64,000 bases of DNA from Doris montereyensis. Lineage: Eukaryota; Mollusca; Gastropoda; Nudibranchia; Dorididae. Shown in pieces: positions 27,801 through 40,500 of this stretch (positions are counted from its first letter, which is position 1; every line of letters starts with the position of its first letter). The stretch covers positions 164,501 through 228,500 of the forward strand of contig JAXRKP010000467.1 in NCBI GenBank assembly GCA_037039925.1. Direction: 5' to 3'. A program made the translations under genes and the position numbers. The notes under the pieces are model-generated. The model saw only the letters and a program-made list of their open reading frames with translations, ran no database searches and had not been told where the DNA came from.

Positions 27801-30800
27801 GAAAGTTACGGAACATATTCCCACACCTATTATCAAAAGGCACCATCTCAAAATGAGTAAAGGTGCTGGTGCACTTGAAACAGTGTCAATAAGAAGTAGT
27901 TGAGAGCCTCTCAAAGTTTTATGATGTTTCAAAGTATTATCCTACTCTTTTCTTAGGTTTATGGGAGAAGATTGTATTCAAATAACAGAAAATAAGAGAA
28001 AAATATGAATATCTCAAAATGTCATTTTTGGACCCTTTTTCTAACTTAGCTCGCATTTTTATCCGGTTGACTTGAAATTTGGCATAAACCTTGCTTTTGA
28101 TGTTTGGAATAAAAGAATGCATGCGTTAGATGTTATTATGTATACTTTCTTGAATTTTATTTTATATGCAACTTTCAACACACCATAAAACTAAAAGTTT
28201 GATATATTCGTCCAAACCCATGCATCATTTTGTTCTATAGATGTAAACGAAGCAGTGTACCAATTTTGAGACACATCCCAAAATAATTGATGCAGTTTTT
28301 ACATTTTGAAAATGCATGTTATTTTTAGCATCATAAATCCAATATGGCGGCGTTGCCATGGCAATATCCAACAAAATTTTAGTTTCTCATATATTGTCTC
28401 TCTAATTTAGATACGAAGAACTTAAAAATCAAGGTCCTAGTTGGCTTGCTCTATGGGTTTTCAAAATGGCTTTCAGAACCCGCTCCTCCCCTTAAACCAC
28501 CTATAGAACTACATAAGGAGTCCCGTGGCAAATTGAGATAATCTCTCAATATGATATATACAATTGTTTCTAAAATCCCTTGTTACTGTCTAGATTAATA
28601 TAAAATATTTTTAATATAGTTATGTTTTCATAGAAATATTGATGGTAACTACACTTATCTGATTAAACACTGTGAGCAAATGCCTCTACAGACCAATTAC
28701 TTAACCTAAAATCTAAACAATATGACATAACAATGTAAATTATACAAAATCTTAACTAACAATAAGAAATTAGTCATAACAATATTAATTTAATATGTTA
28801 GGAAGTTGCGAATTATTCTATATCATATGATGATGACCACAAATTGATAAGATAAGATAAGAAGAATATTTATATTGCGCCTTCCTCAGAAGAGCTCAAG
28901 GCGCATTACAAGCAAAATGATTACACAGGCATGGCATGCTATGGCTAAAACATTTTACATAAAACAGATGCATCAATAAAAAATAGTATCACAATCAATT
29001 CAGTAAAAGCACGTAATTCAATAAAATTCATCTAAATATGTTGGAGAAGTAGTGGGTCTTCAAGCGAGATTTCAGTATATTCAAAGACTCTGCAGACTGG
29101 ACGTCCCATGGTAAAATGTTCCAAATTTTGGCTGCTTGTGTTTGTAGGGCCCTATCTCCGAAAGTCTTAAGTTTAGTTTTGGGTGTTTGTATCATTTTCT
29201 TGCTCGCTGAGCGCAGTGATCTGTTCGGTGTGTATTTAGGAACTAACTCTTTTAAGTAGACTGGAAAGTCAGCCTCGTGCAGGCATTGGTACGTGATTGT
29301 AGCTATCTTGTAGTCAATGCGGGATTTTATTGGGAGCCAGTGTAGGTGTTTAAGTATTGGCGTAATGTGTTCTCTTTTTGAAACTTCCATAACTAATCTG
29401 GCGGCATTGTTTTGTATTATCTGCAGTTTCTTGATTTGTGTCAGTGGAAGTCCAGCCTGCAGAGAATTGCAGTAATCAATTCTTGAAAGAACAAATGAGC
29501 AAATTAATTTGTTTGTTGCTTCAGGAGTGATGTATTTCCTGATATGACATATTCTTTTTAATTCCAGATAGCAAACTTTTCTCAAATGTGAGATATGGTC
29601 TTCCATGGACATGGTACAATCCATGATAACTCCTAAATTTCTTACTTTTTTGACAACAGGAATTTCTTCGCCACAGATTTTAACATATCTTAATTTAGCG
29701 GCTTCCACTTTGGCTTTGCTTCCTATTGCTATAACTTCTGTTTTGTTCTCATTTAATTTCAATTTATTGGATGTCATCCACGAAGAAATCTGGGTGGCGC
29801 AATCATTAAGGAAGTTATGACAGATGGCAGTCCGGATATTTCAGCAGACTTATAGAGCTGAGTGTCGTCAGCGTAAATGTGGTAATTAAAATGATGTTGA
29901 TTGATGATGTTGTGTATTGGTTGTGCGTACAAAAGAAAAAGGATTAGCCCCAGAACCGAGCCTTGGGGCACACCAAAATGAAGAACAGAATAATTTGATA
30001 GCTTTCCATGGACTGATACAGCTTGCTTTCTATTGCTGATGTACGAACTGAACCATTCCAGAGCAGTGCCTTTGATGCCAAAAGATAACTCTAAACGTTT
30101 AAGAAGAATGCCATGATCTATACTGTCAAATGCAGCAGATAGGTCTAACAAGGCTAAAATGGATAGTTCTCCTTTATCGGTCGAATTCCGTAAATCAGAT
30201 TGTACTTTCAAGTGGTGTCTCTGTGCTGTGCTTTCTTCTATAAGCAGACTGATAGGTTCCTTTCAAAGAGTTTTCATCTAAGTGTTGGTCGATTTGGCTT
30301 AAAACAGCTTTTTCTAATATTTTGGAAAGAAATGGTAGGTTGGACAATGGTCTGTAATTTTTCAGATCGTTTTGATCAAGGTTGTTCTTTTTTAATAAAG
30401 GTCTAACTATGGCCTCCTTAAAACTAGGGACAACAATTCCATTTGTTAGTGACATAACACCCTCCCCTAACAAATTGTTTCCTCTTATAGATGTTGATGA
30501 AAGAGAAATTATGAGCATAAAATCAGTCAGGAAGTAATGAGTTGCAGGTCAATGTAATCATGACATTACCACAAAATGCTTTACATCCAGATGAAAGACA
30601 ATGTACCTGAAAGGAAGCACGTGGATTGTTGACTCCTTGTTTTCTATTTTTGTAAGCTATTTTGACAAGAGCTTCTTGAAATCCTTTTGGATGTTGACTG
30701 GCATATTCCGTGCTGCATACGCAAAAAGCTTAATGACGTCTGAAGTCATCTCATTCATGTTTGGGTTGATCAAACCTTTATCAGCCCCAAGTGTTGTCAT

Positions 30801-32858
30801 GTGATCCATATGACGTCCAACAGGAGAAATACGGTCCATATATTTCTGAGAAAGGCCACCTTCCATCTTTTCAAAACCTAAATGTGAAGACAACATAGAG
30901 AGATTAACTTTGCAATGAAATGAACACTCAAGAGATAAATCTATGGTAATGCACAATGCATATTCTTTTCCCATTTTGTTCAAATGAATGAAAACATATA
31001 TGAAAAGCACACTCGGGGAGGTGTATTCAACAAAGGGTGATTTATATCAACTTTATATTAGTTTGCATCAATGAATTTACTTTTAGTGAAATAGAACTGT
31101 TCACATTATCAGAGCAGGTGATCTATCAAACTGATTATCATATACATGAAGGCATTCATATTGCATTTGAACAATCACAAGAAATAAGGATACTTGAACT
31201 CTTTCCACCAGGAATTAAAAACCCCAGTTTTCGCCGGATTTAACTTTTTGGAGCAGTCTGAAATTTCTATCTGTGTGTTCAAAAGTAAAACTGACCATAA
31301 ATATATATAAGAATAAGAAAAAAGCCAACCTATTTAGTGTCGTATTGAAGGGAAATAAATATCCTATCATTCTAAACAGTGATTGGGGTGATTTGCATGT
31401 TTATAACTTATAAAGGGTGAGGGTAAGAGAAAACTATTCATCATCGTGCCCTGTCACCCCTCATGGGGTATAAGCCAGCAACAAGAACCCTCCAGCGATC
31501 ACTGTCCTGTGACTTTCTTTATAATCTCTTTCCAAGATATCCCCAGTTCTCTACACCATATATTTCTTGGTTTTCCCCTTTTTCTGTGGCACTGTCGATT
31601 CCACGCTAGAACTTATTGTGTAATGTTTTCAGGTGGCTTCCTCAAGGTGTGTCCAATCAACCGCCAACCCTTTTCTTTAATTCGTCTCATATTGACATAT
31701 TGGCTTCTGTTTTGTTTTTGCCACAGATCTTCGTTTGAAATTCTTTCCGGCCAGTCGATATCAAGCATATTTCGTAGGCATTTGTTAATGAATGTCTGTA
31801 AGTTAGACAGGATTCTTTTGTTGATTTTCCATGCTTCGGCTCCATATAAAAGGACTGACTTCATGAGAAAACTCTATTTGAGTAACATAAAAATGTTTGT
31901 TAAATAAGTGATGACATTGCTTGTCCTTCAATTGCAATTTACGTAATTTTTTCATCTTTTTATGACAATGTTGCTGCCTGATGTAACTGACATAAAACAA
32001 TGTTTTCTTCATGAAATTATCATTTTAAGAGTTCAAATATGACGGTAGCTTTTTATTAAGTAATTCATCATAAAGAATTTTTGAGAATGGCTCATATGAG
32101 TATAAGAATGATATGACCTGGACATAATGTCAAATATTACCTATTGCCATGACACAGTCATCAACTCCACTCATAATCAATCTCCTTGCCATCATCAATG
32201 CTGATGACCCAGAAGAGCAATTGTTATTTACATTGAACACTGGAACTCCGCTTAGACCAAGTTCATAGACAGCTCGTTGACCACTGGTTGGTTCTCCATA
32301 ACAATAGCTTGCAACGACAGCTTGAATATCATTGTAGGATAACTTTGCATCTTGTAATGCAGCTTGACCTGTGTCAGAAAAAAAAATTTATGATCCATTC
32401 AATATAAAGATCTTTTGTATTGTTCCTCCATCCTTGCTGCATGAATTTGAATTTGAAAAAAAGTGCAGCTACATTTATTTAAATTAATAGCTGATATATT
32501 GTGGTATGGGAGAGCTGTTTCAGTGTGGAGTTTTGACGATGGGATACCTGCCTCTCTCTGTCAGTCTGTTTCTGCCTGTCTCTCTCCCTCTCTTTACTTA
32601 AATTGTTAATTTGTCTATACTCAAAACAAAATCTGTTTAAGAAAAATGTTATGAATATATTTGAAAAATGATTTTACATACAATAATAAAAAATTTAAAA
32701 CTTGATCCATTTAGAAGAGGCTACTATGAAAGCCAGGAAAAAATTGTTTAAACCTTACCAGCTTCTCTGGCCATATCAGGATAGTCCCATTTCTTTGAAA
32801 GTGGTTTTTCAAACTTAGTCATGCCAACTCCAATAACAAATGTGCGTATTTTTGACAT
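23726..32858 (-). CDS. SCP2: Peroxisomal SCPx-type 3-ketoacyl-CoA thiolase, stand-alone (seven coding exons)
   Basis: Thiolase of the sterol carrier protein x family, which cleaves branched-chain and bile-acid-type 3-ketoacyl-CoA in peroxisomes. Exons in transcript order: 32858-32759, 32368-32141, 30877-30607, 27280-27108, 26634-26506, 25097-24896, 23892-23726. They encode about 423 residues, a full thiolase domain. Visible motifs are [13 protein letters not shown] at the N terminus, the catalytic-Cys region [10 protein letters not shown] (exon 2), FEKMEGG (exon 3), [12 protein letters not shown] (exon 4), VTDLPSSF (exon 5), HDCFSCNE and [15 protein letters not shown] (exon 6) and [16 protein letters not shown] (exon 7). 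The reading frame ends NDSRMAARL, a PTS1 signal, with no SCP2 domain. Exons 3 and 4 each carry a one-base frame break (near 30708 and 27232), and adding one base restores both the family sequence and the splice phase. A tcctcag acceptor lies just 5' of the ATG, so an untranslated first exon is likely upstream. If one A were missing near 23775, the end would instead read [11 protein letters not shown] and lose the PTS1. Confidence 0.9.
23729..23737 (-). other. PTS1 codons (Ala-Arg-Leu) of the thiolase
   Basis: The last three sense codons read GCA AGG TTG before TGA. ARL fits the [SAC][KRH][LM] peroxisomal targeting rule. Confidence 0.65.
24789..24856. repeat. (AT)n microsatellite
   Basis: About 60 bp of AT dinucleotides ending 40 bp from a thiolase exon border (24896). 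Confidence 0.97.
25385..26035. repeat. Composite minisatellite of ~52-bp units
   Basis: Built from two related half-units sharing TGGATTTTGAACA: one continues AACTAAAAGGGG and the other GTCATGTATAGAAG. A 52-bp unit is repeated, with extra half-units inserted in the distal part. It lies in the intron between thiolase exons 5 and 6. Confidence 0.93.
26897..27010. repeat. 28-bp tandem repeat, about four copies
   Basis: The unit is CCAAAACAAAACAAAAATTG plus TGAAAAAG, with small changes. It ends about 100 bp from thiolase exon 4. Confidence 0.85.
27504..28495. mobile_element. TTAA-flanked element with RFX-YY1-like core (copy 2)
   Basis: The 22-bp ends are perfect inverted repeats: left begins TTAAGGGGAGGAGCGG (27504) and right ends CCGCTCCTCCCCTTAA (28495). 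On the minus strand at 28369-28337 the core reads ATTGCCATGGCAACG then CCGCCATATTGG. There is no transposase. The perfect termini suggest this is the youngest copy in the window. It lies in the intron between thiolase exons 3 and 4. Confidence 0.85.
28845..30537 (-). mobile_element. L2/CR1-type non-LTR retrotransposon, 5'-truncated and broken
   Basis: The minus strand encodes the reverse transcriptase from mid-domain to the C terminus: [53 protein letters not shown], then [19 protein letters not shown] and [12 protein letters not shown]. Stops and shifts separate the parts at about 30200 and 29780. The 3' end has the hairpin-like GCGCCTTGAGC ... GGCGC and a short TTATC repeat tail at 28855, as in L2/CR1 elements. 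It sits in a thiolase intron, in the sense orientation of that gene. Confidence 0.88.
31440..31870 (-). mobile_element. RTE-type LINE fragment (3' end of ORF)
   Basis: The minus strand reads [20 protein letters not shown], then [18 protein letters not shown] and [10 protein letters not shown]. This is the conserved region after the RT domain in RTE-like elements. The frame is broken downstream. It is inserted in the intron between thiolase exons 2 and 3. Confidence 0.75.
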
Positions 32859-32867
32859 TGTCAAGCC

Positions 32868-33691
32868 CTGAGGACAAAACGATATTAACAAGACACAAAT
32901 TAATATATCATAAAAAATCAAATAAACCATTTTTCTGTACACATAAGAAGCATTAAAATTGAAAAAAGAAAAGAACTTTAACATCAGAAAATGTTATGTT
33001 CATATGACTGCTTGACAATGTCATAATTGCAATTGTCCCTTCTTGACTACTAGATCTAGCTTCTATATTATTATTATTATTATAAACTTATTAAGGTTTA
33101 CAAAGTGCTACTATCTTTTAATGTTAAATCTACATGAATCTACGTTAAGATCTTTATAGCTAGATCTAGATCTAGATCTAGATTCAGGCTTTATGAGCCT
33201 GCAATTAGATCTAGAGATCTAGATCTAGCTCTTGAGCAAAATAAAGTGTGAGCATGGCACTGGCAGTGAATCTAAAAAGGCAGACCTACTGTGACTTTAC
33301 GGTTGAGTGAAGTATGGGTGATAAAAAAGAAAGAGTTGGCAGTCTTGGGATTTAATGTTCCAAATATTCAAGGGTAGGCATGGATTCTGTATCAAGACTT
33401 TAGAACCAGACTTTGTTATCAAGAGTTACCGAACTGCCTACAGGGCTGGATCTAGATCTACATCTACCCTTCCTTTCTGTTACAGGGACTTGAACTCTGT
33501 GTAGGCCTACACCGTGACCCTATATGACCGTGAGGTGGAGTCCAAAGTGTCAAAGTGCATTCGACCAACCATTCAACCCGGCGTATTTTGCCTCTTGTGT
33601 CGCTTGTTGTATCTCCCAGTGGATCGTCAACCAAGGAACAGTTACAACTCAAACTGTTAAAAGAGAGCATTTAGATCTAGTGACCACTAAA
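32868..33691. promoter_or_regulatory. Head-to-head intergenic region, candidate bidirectional promoter
   Basis: This is the only space between the thiolase start codon (32858, minus) and the HSDL2 start codon (33692, plus). The thiolase ATG is preceded by a splice acceptor, so its 5' UTR exon and transcription start must lie within or beyond this stretch, possibly overlapping the HSDL2 promoter. No TATA box at a convincing position is visible. The middle (33150-33235) is filled with TAGATC/AGATCT palindromes. The part next to HSDL2 (33470-33690) is the most complex in sequence. Confidence 0.5.
33140..33235. repeat. TAGATC/AGATCT palindrome cluster
   Basis: Several overlapping copies of CTAGATCTAGATCTAG lie within 100 bp. 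Similar words are dense at 33660-33970 and scattered through the window. Confidence 0.8.
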
Positions 33692-36600
33692 ATGGCAGCT
33701 AATACAGGGTAATAAAACTATTTATTCTGTCAGTATTTTATGCAGTCCAACACTTTATTCATTTAGATCTTGTGCATTTTCTAGATCTCTCTAGGTTCCA
33801 TGCCTAAGTTGCTGTGTCTCTAGAGGAGGGCCTAGAATCTACATTCCTACATTGCAGTGATTGCTAAGATTCTAGATCTCTCTAGGTAGCCCTACCAAAT
33901 CTAAGTATCTAGATAGACCCTATCTAGATCAAGGAAATCTAGATCTAGATCTGCATCTAGAAGGTAGGCCTACCTTAGATTTTAGACTGGATCTGGAACA
34001 GGGGTTCTTATACTTTTTAATCGCACCCCCCCCCCTCCTCCCCATCTTGACACCATCCATCAGAACTGCCCCCCCCCCCCCCCAACTCTAACCCCAAATC
34101 AAGAATACATGTAGAAAATAATTAATTTATTTTCAATTTACCCTCATCAATGGGAAGGGCGGAGTTGGTTTAAAAAAACAAACAAACTAGGAGTTGAATC
34201 AAATTTGAGGTGTTGTGGAGGACAATGCACATTGGGTGAGCTGGGGAAGGAAGGTGGAGAACCTCCTGAGCGAGAGGCTGCATAGGTCATCTCAAGGAAG
34301 ACATTTTTTCCCCCAAAATTGGACAAATCTAGATAATTGAACTATTGGATAGAGCAATGGGAAGGGCGGAGTTGGTTTAAAAAAACAAACAAACTAGGAG
34401 TTGAATCAAATTTGAGGTGTTGTGGAGGACAATGCACATTGGGTGAGCTGGGGGGAAGGAAGGTGGAGAACCTCCTGAGCGAGAGAGACTGCATAGGTCA
34501 TCTCAAGGAAGACATTTTTCCCCAAAATTGGACAAATCTAGATAATTGAACTATTGATAGAGCAATTCATTCCTTCACATTGATACCATGAAAAATGCTC
34601 AATAACTCAATATATCAATTTTTTCATTTATGCAATTTTATTTTAGAAACAATACAGGCCTAACCCTCTTCGTGTAGTATTCATAAAGAAAAAATATCTT
34701 CCCCTTTACCTCACACCATCAATATTGCATTATGAATGGTTCAAAGTTGATTACATTGTACATATATATGTACCCTATCAGACTATTATAATATCATATA
34801 TGTGTACATTGTTGTAATGTGATCAGGTCTACCTCCCAGTCAATTGTCCAGCCTTGGTGCCCCATGTGTTTAAATAATAGTGAAATTGTATTTTCATCAT
34901 TTTATTGCAGAAAACTTGCAGGCAAGACAATCTTTATCACAGGAGCCAGTCGAGGAATAGGAAAAGCTATTGCTCTGAAGGCTGCTAAAGATGGAGCCAA
35001 TGTGGTGATAGCGGCTAAGACGGCAAAGGCACATCCAAAATTGCGGGAACCATTTACTCAGCAGCTGAAGAAAGTAAGATTTTGTTACACCGTACAACTG
35101 TTAACAATAATGATGCATTGTACTGTGTTCAAAATCTATTATTATTATTCTATGTAATTAATAATTTATATATATGCATATTTGTGAGACAGGGGACATG
35201 TGAGTGAACACTTAATATTTCAATTTTATCAGTTTGGCGAATTGTGGGAGTGAAATGTGTTCTTTACAGCTCAAATATACATATTGTGTATGTTTTATTT
35301 AATTTTTTTATTTTTATCAATTTATCTTTTTACTGAATATTGCCATGATGATATGTTATGTATCAATAGTCTTACCCTAGTGCAAATTTGATTTTGGTTT
35401 TACAATATCTGTTAGATCAATAAATTCTTGTGATTTTATAACTTAAGTGCAGTAGGAAAGTTTCATTATTTCTTTCACATGACAGTTGTCCAGGCTGGTG
35501 GTAAGGGTCTCCCATGTATTGTTGACATCAGATATGAAGATCAAGTCCAAGAGGCTGTAAAAAAAGCTGCAACAGAATTCGGTGGCATTGGCGTTATCAT
35601 AAACAATGCTAGTGCCATTTCTCTAACTGGAACTTCGCAAACTGATATGAAAAAATATGACTTAATGAACTCCGTTAATGCAAGAGGAACTTATCTATGG
35701 TAAGTATTGTTAGTTTTGAAGTTAGAAATAGTTTAAATTCAATACAAATATTCCATTATATTAAAGTAGCTTAATTGATTTTCATTCCCGTTTTCAGTGT
35801 TACTTTTTAGTTAATAAACTTGTTTAAACTTGGAACTTTCGTTGTTTTTATGGATTTTGTTGTTACTTTTGTAAAATCTCTCTTTATAGAGATTTCATGA
35901 AGAATTGATAATTTTTATCTTATCAGATTATTGAAGCAAGATAGATGTAATTCATATTATACCGGTACTTGGTTTACATGATGATTTCCTTTACTATATT
36001 AAGATAACCAGTATCTCCATCTAAACTGTGTCATGTGCCCTTGAATGAAAAGGAATATAATTTATATTGAACATATATGTGACATAAACGTTTTAGCAGT
36101 TAGTCGCTATTCTTTGGGGACCATTGCGATATTTATGTGCCATATTGCAGTTACATTGAATTTTCTCATGCTGTTTGACATGTGGCACAACTTTGTTTCT
36201 ACATGTTGATGTTTAGATTGTGAAATATAAAAATATAAAATAGATCAAAGATCAGAAGAAAAAAATGAAATAAAACTTGAGAAAAGTGGAGGTAATTATT
36301 TTCTCATTCCTGAACCTTGCCTTTTAAAGATACCGTAGCTTTTTATTTTAAGTGGAATATTTCAGAATTTTGAATACACATGTATGTTTTTTGTATTTAT
36401 TCTCTTTTCCCAGTTCACAAGCATGCCTCCCTTTTTTGATGAAGTCATCCAATCCCCATATCCTCAACATTAGCCCTCCTTTGAACATGAAGCCAATCTG
36501 GTTCAAAAATCATGTTGGTAAGAGCAAGCAGCAATAAAACCTATTGTCAACTTCAACTTAGTTTTGTTATGGGGCGTTTTCTAGATTTAACTTCTTATTT

Positions 36601-37496
36601 CTATAATTTGCTAAGAACCCTTATTGAATACTTATTTTTTCAACATATTAAATTTGTATTGATTACAAGATACAACATCATCTCAACCCTGAAAACGCCC
36701 ATACTTTCATTGTACAGTCGACTCCGGTTTATTGCATCTCGGTTAATCGCAATTGTCGCTTAATCACACCTTTACCCAAGAAACAGAATCAATTCTCTAT
36801 AAAAGTCATTAGTCAATCGCAACTCATTTTGGATAATCGCAACCACGGCGACACCTTGTTTCCTATATTCAGTTTTGTTTTTCTCATTTCACACTTTGCT
36901 AAACGATGATCGCATGTCTGCTTTGTTATTACCTAACAACCGCAGTGATACAATAGCCTTACATTGATTGTGGGTCTAGCAGACAATAGAAGACGCGATC
37001 AGCCTTGCATAGGGACAACTCAGACAACACTGGACAATGAGTAGACGGAGATGGCTGACTCTATTGCTGTCGTCGCCTTACCTGTTCAATCATTAAGCCT
37101 TTCCCCAGACGCTAAGGAATGTCTTGGCTCATCTCTTTAAAAGGCATGCCTCCGTTGTCAATAAGCCCTGCGCCTTGCCCCCAAGGAATGACATCAAAGG
37201 TTGTTGTGACAGACAATAAAAGACGCGATCAGCCCTGCATAGAGACGATTCAGACAACTCTGGCCAATGAATAGACGGAGATGGCTGACTCTATTGCTTT
37301 CGCTCACCTTACTCATTTAATCATTAAGCCTTTCCCCTAGGCTCTAAGGGATGTCTTGGCTTATCTATCTAAAAGTGATAATTATTTAAAATTCTTTTTG
37401 CAAAAATATATATAAAATATTGCAACAGACATACCTAGTCGTCAAGTAGCTGATTTTTTATTGGTGGCAATATGAAGTTTTATCTCTTATGAACAC

Positions 37497-37532
<36 letters not shown>

Positions 37533-40500
37533 AAAAGTTGCAAATGTTTTAAACCCCTACTTTTTTTGGTACTTACGCCATAATCTTGTGTCAGACCTTG
37601 GGTAGTCTATGGATTAACAGGATCAACCCGACTCACGATCCTACCTGTCGATGGTGCTGTGCCCTGTTAAAAAACCCTGAACGTGTCTAACATGGAACTC
37701 ACATGGTAAAAGACCAAGGGCTACATGGAAAAGAGAACTGAGAGATATGAAGAAGATGGGGCAAACATAGACATCAATGGAGAGGCTGACCCAGGAGAGA
37801 AGCGATTGGAGGTTGTTTTTTGACAGCCTATGCTTCCCAGCAAGCTAAGAAGGCAGAAGAAAGATGTGAGACAGGTCTTTTCATAGAGTAGTGGCTATGC
37901 TGTATCTTTCGTGCCCTAAACAATCTGAAGATTATTACTTGTTGCTTAATGTATTCGCAAAATTTGCCTATGGTATATTATTAAAGTGGAAGATCTACCC
38001 TTTCAACATACGTGTTACCACTTTCAATCTTTAAGTATGACGTATCACTTTTCTGTATGACACATTTTTTTTCCTCCATTATTTTTGTTAACAGCCTACA
38101 CTATGGCCAAATATGGAATGTCAATGTGTGCTCTGGGAATGGCAGAAGAGTTCCGTGATTCTGGTATTGCTGTCAATGCTTTATGGCCACGCACAGGTTA
38201 GTGTACTACTATATGTTTAATGTTTATTTATTTAGTTATTTTGAGAGTTGTATTCTTAGAGCTGGTAGTGTATATGGGGAACTACTTTTTAATGCACATT
38301 TTTCTTGCACGTTTAATTAGCTCGCTTTCTCTTGCATGTATTTGTTTGGGGGAGATGTTTTCAGTTGGCCAAAACTGTGGGTGCTTCACTTAGTTTCAGA
38401 TGATAAGAGTATTTACAAAGTATAAGATTGTAATCAGATTTGAGGACATGAGATGTGGGTTGTCACCCTTGCTTAGATAACCTTGACCGTGATATTGGGT
38501 AACATGACCATGGTGACCATCTTGTAACTTGACGAAAAATAGTAAAATAAATGTGTTTTTTTTAAGTTTCAATTATTTCATGTGAGAGAATGTAAAATGT
38601 TTTGCCAAGTGTTATATGACTAGAAATTTAAAAAAAAAAAAAAAAAAAAGTTTCTTCAAGGCCATTATGGCACATAGAGCTAGAGCGTATCCCGGTTTCT
38701 ATAGCATGACACGGCACAGGTGATAATAATCACCTCCTGGACAGGATGCAAGTCGTTACTCCCAAGCTAGTGCTTGTACCCATTTGCACCTGGGTTGAGT
38801 GAGGAACATTTTGTGTTAAGTGTTTTTCCCAAGAAACTCAACATTGGACCTAGCTTTGCTAGGCTTTGAACCCGGGACATCATGATCCCAAGTCCAGCAG
38901 CCTAACCACCCGGCCACTAACATCACCACAACAAACTTGATGCAAAAGACAACAAAACATTTTTAAAGATATATGATAAAATTGGACTTGTGTGACCACA
39001 GCAGGTGCGGGAATAAATGGCGGACAGTTGCAGAAATGTGACCTGGACACAAGAAGTGTTAAGAAGGAGGAATGGTTTTGTTTGTTACCAGTTTTATAAG
39101 AAAATGCATTATGTTACCGTACTTGTATTGCTTATGTCTTCTTATAGGTATTCATTTCTGCCTAATTTTATTCAGTTTTTCTCTTAATTGTCTTCAGCCA
39201 TTTGGACTGCTGCTATGGAGATGTTGGGTGGTGATGGTTCAGAAATTAAAAGTCAGTGTAGGTCTGTTGATATCATGGCAGACGCAGCCTATGTCATTCT
39301 CACAAAGGACAGCAAAAGTTTTACTGGGAATTTTTGCATCGATGATGACGTGCTTTCATCAGCTGGAGTGAAAGATATGGGAAGTTACTCTTGTGTATCA
39401 GGTCTGTTGTATTGTTTTGACATCATGTTTTTACTCGTTTTGTAATTTTGAAATTAAAACAATATTGTGTAGTTAACCCTAGTCATTACAGGTACTAACA
39501 ACATATTTGGCATTCTTAGTGGTACTTGATTGATTTAAGTCGAGTGCTATTCTCGCAACAGTTGCGGGAAGCCCAATTATAATGTGAGGGCTATTCTCAC
39601 ACATCTTGTAGGAGAAAAGTGCCAATTTTTTGTACGTTGAACAATTATCAAACTGCTGTGACTACTATGTGATTTTTCTACCATCTTCACATCCGTAGCA
39701 AATAACCTGATCGATTTTGAACATCTGAAGTAGTTTTTATTAATTTTTTCCATGACTTACCCCCGTCGGCTGATTTTGGCACCAAATAGATAACGTTTGA
39801 TAATAGATTTATCAACTGAGGATTCAATATAGAGCCAGAGAATGATGAATATACTGAGTTTATGCTAGATCTAAACAAGGAGAACCTTGATAACTTAATA
39901 GACGATGGCTTGCATGGGTCAAGATATTGCAGGACCATCACAAAGTGACCCGACTCCCCTCTACCCATAGGAAGGGGACATGATAGAGGAAAAGGTAGTG
40001 GAACTACTACATTTAGATCTAAAAGAACTCAATCTGTTACTTATGTTGGATGGATGAGGAGGAGTTTAAAAAGAATGGACTTACATTGATGGTATGGAAA
40101 AACTTTCCAACTGACTTTCCCTTGACAATGGCAGTTCAAGTTGAGAAAGAGAAAATTGTTCCAATAGTAAGTAGGGAGAATATGTTTTTAGAAAAGATAA
40201 AAAGGCCTAGCACTTGAGGGTTTTACTTTTTCTAAGGGCTAATTATATGATGAATATCGATGTTTGTATTGTTTGTAAGAATTTCAAAGCTTCTAACAGT
40301 TTCGAAAAGGTAGTCAGAATTTTATAACTTTTATCCTTTACAAAATGCTTGAAGAAGAATCAATCACTAATGACTTGGTTGTTTTCAGTTATAATGATTT
40401 TTGTTTCTTTGTTAATTAAAAATATTTTTTAGAAACTGTGCTATCTAGTACATCCAGATGAATATACATGTCTCATTGTCATACTGTCCGATCTATTATG

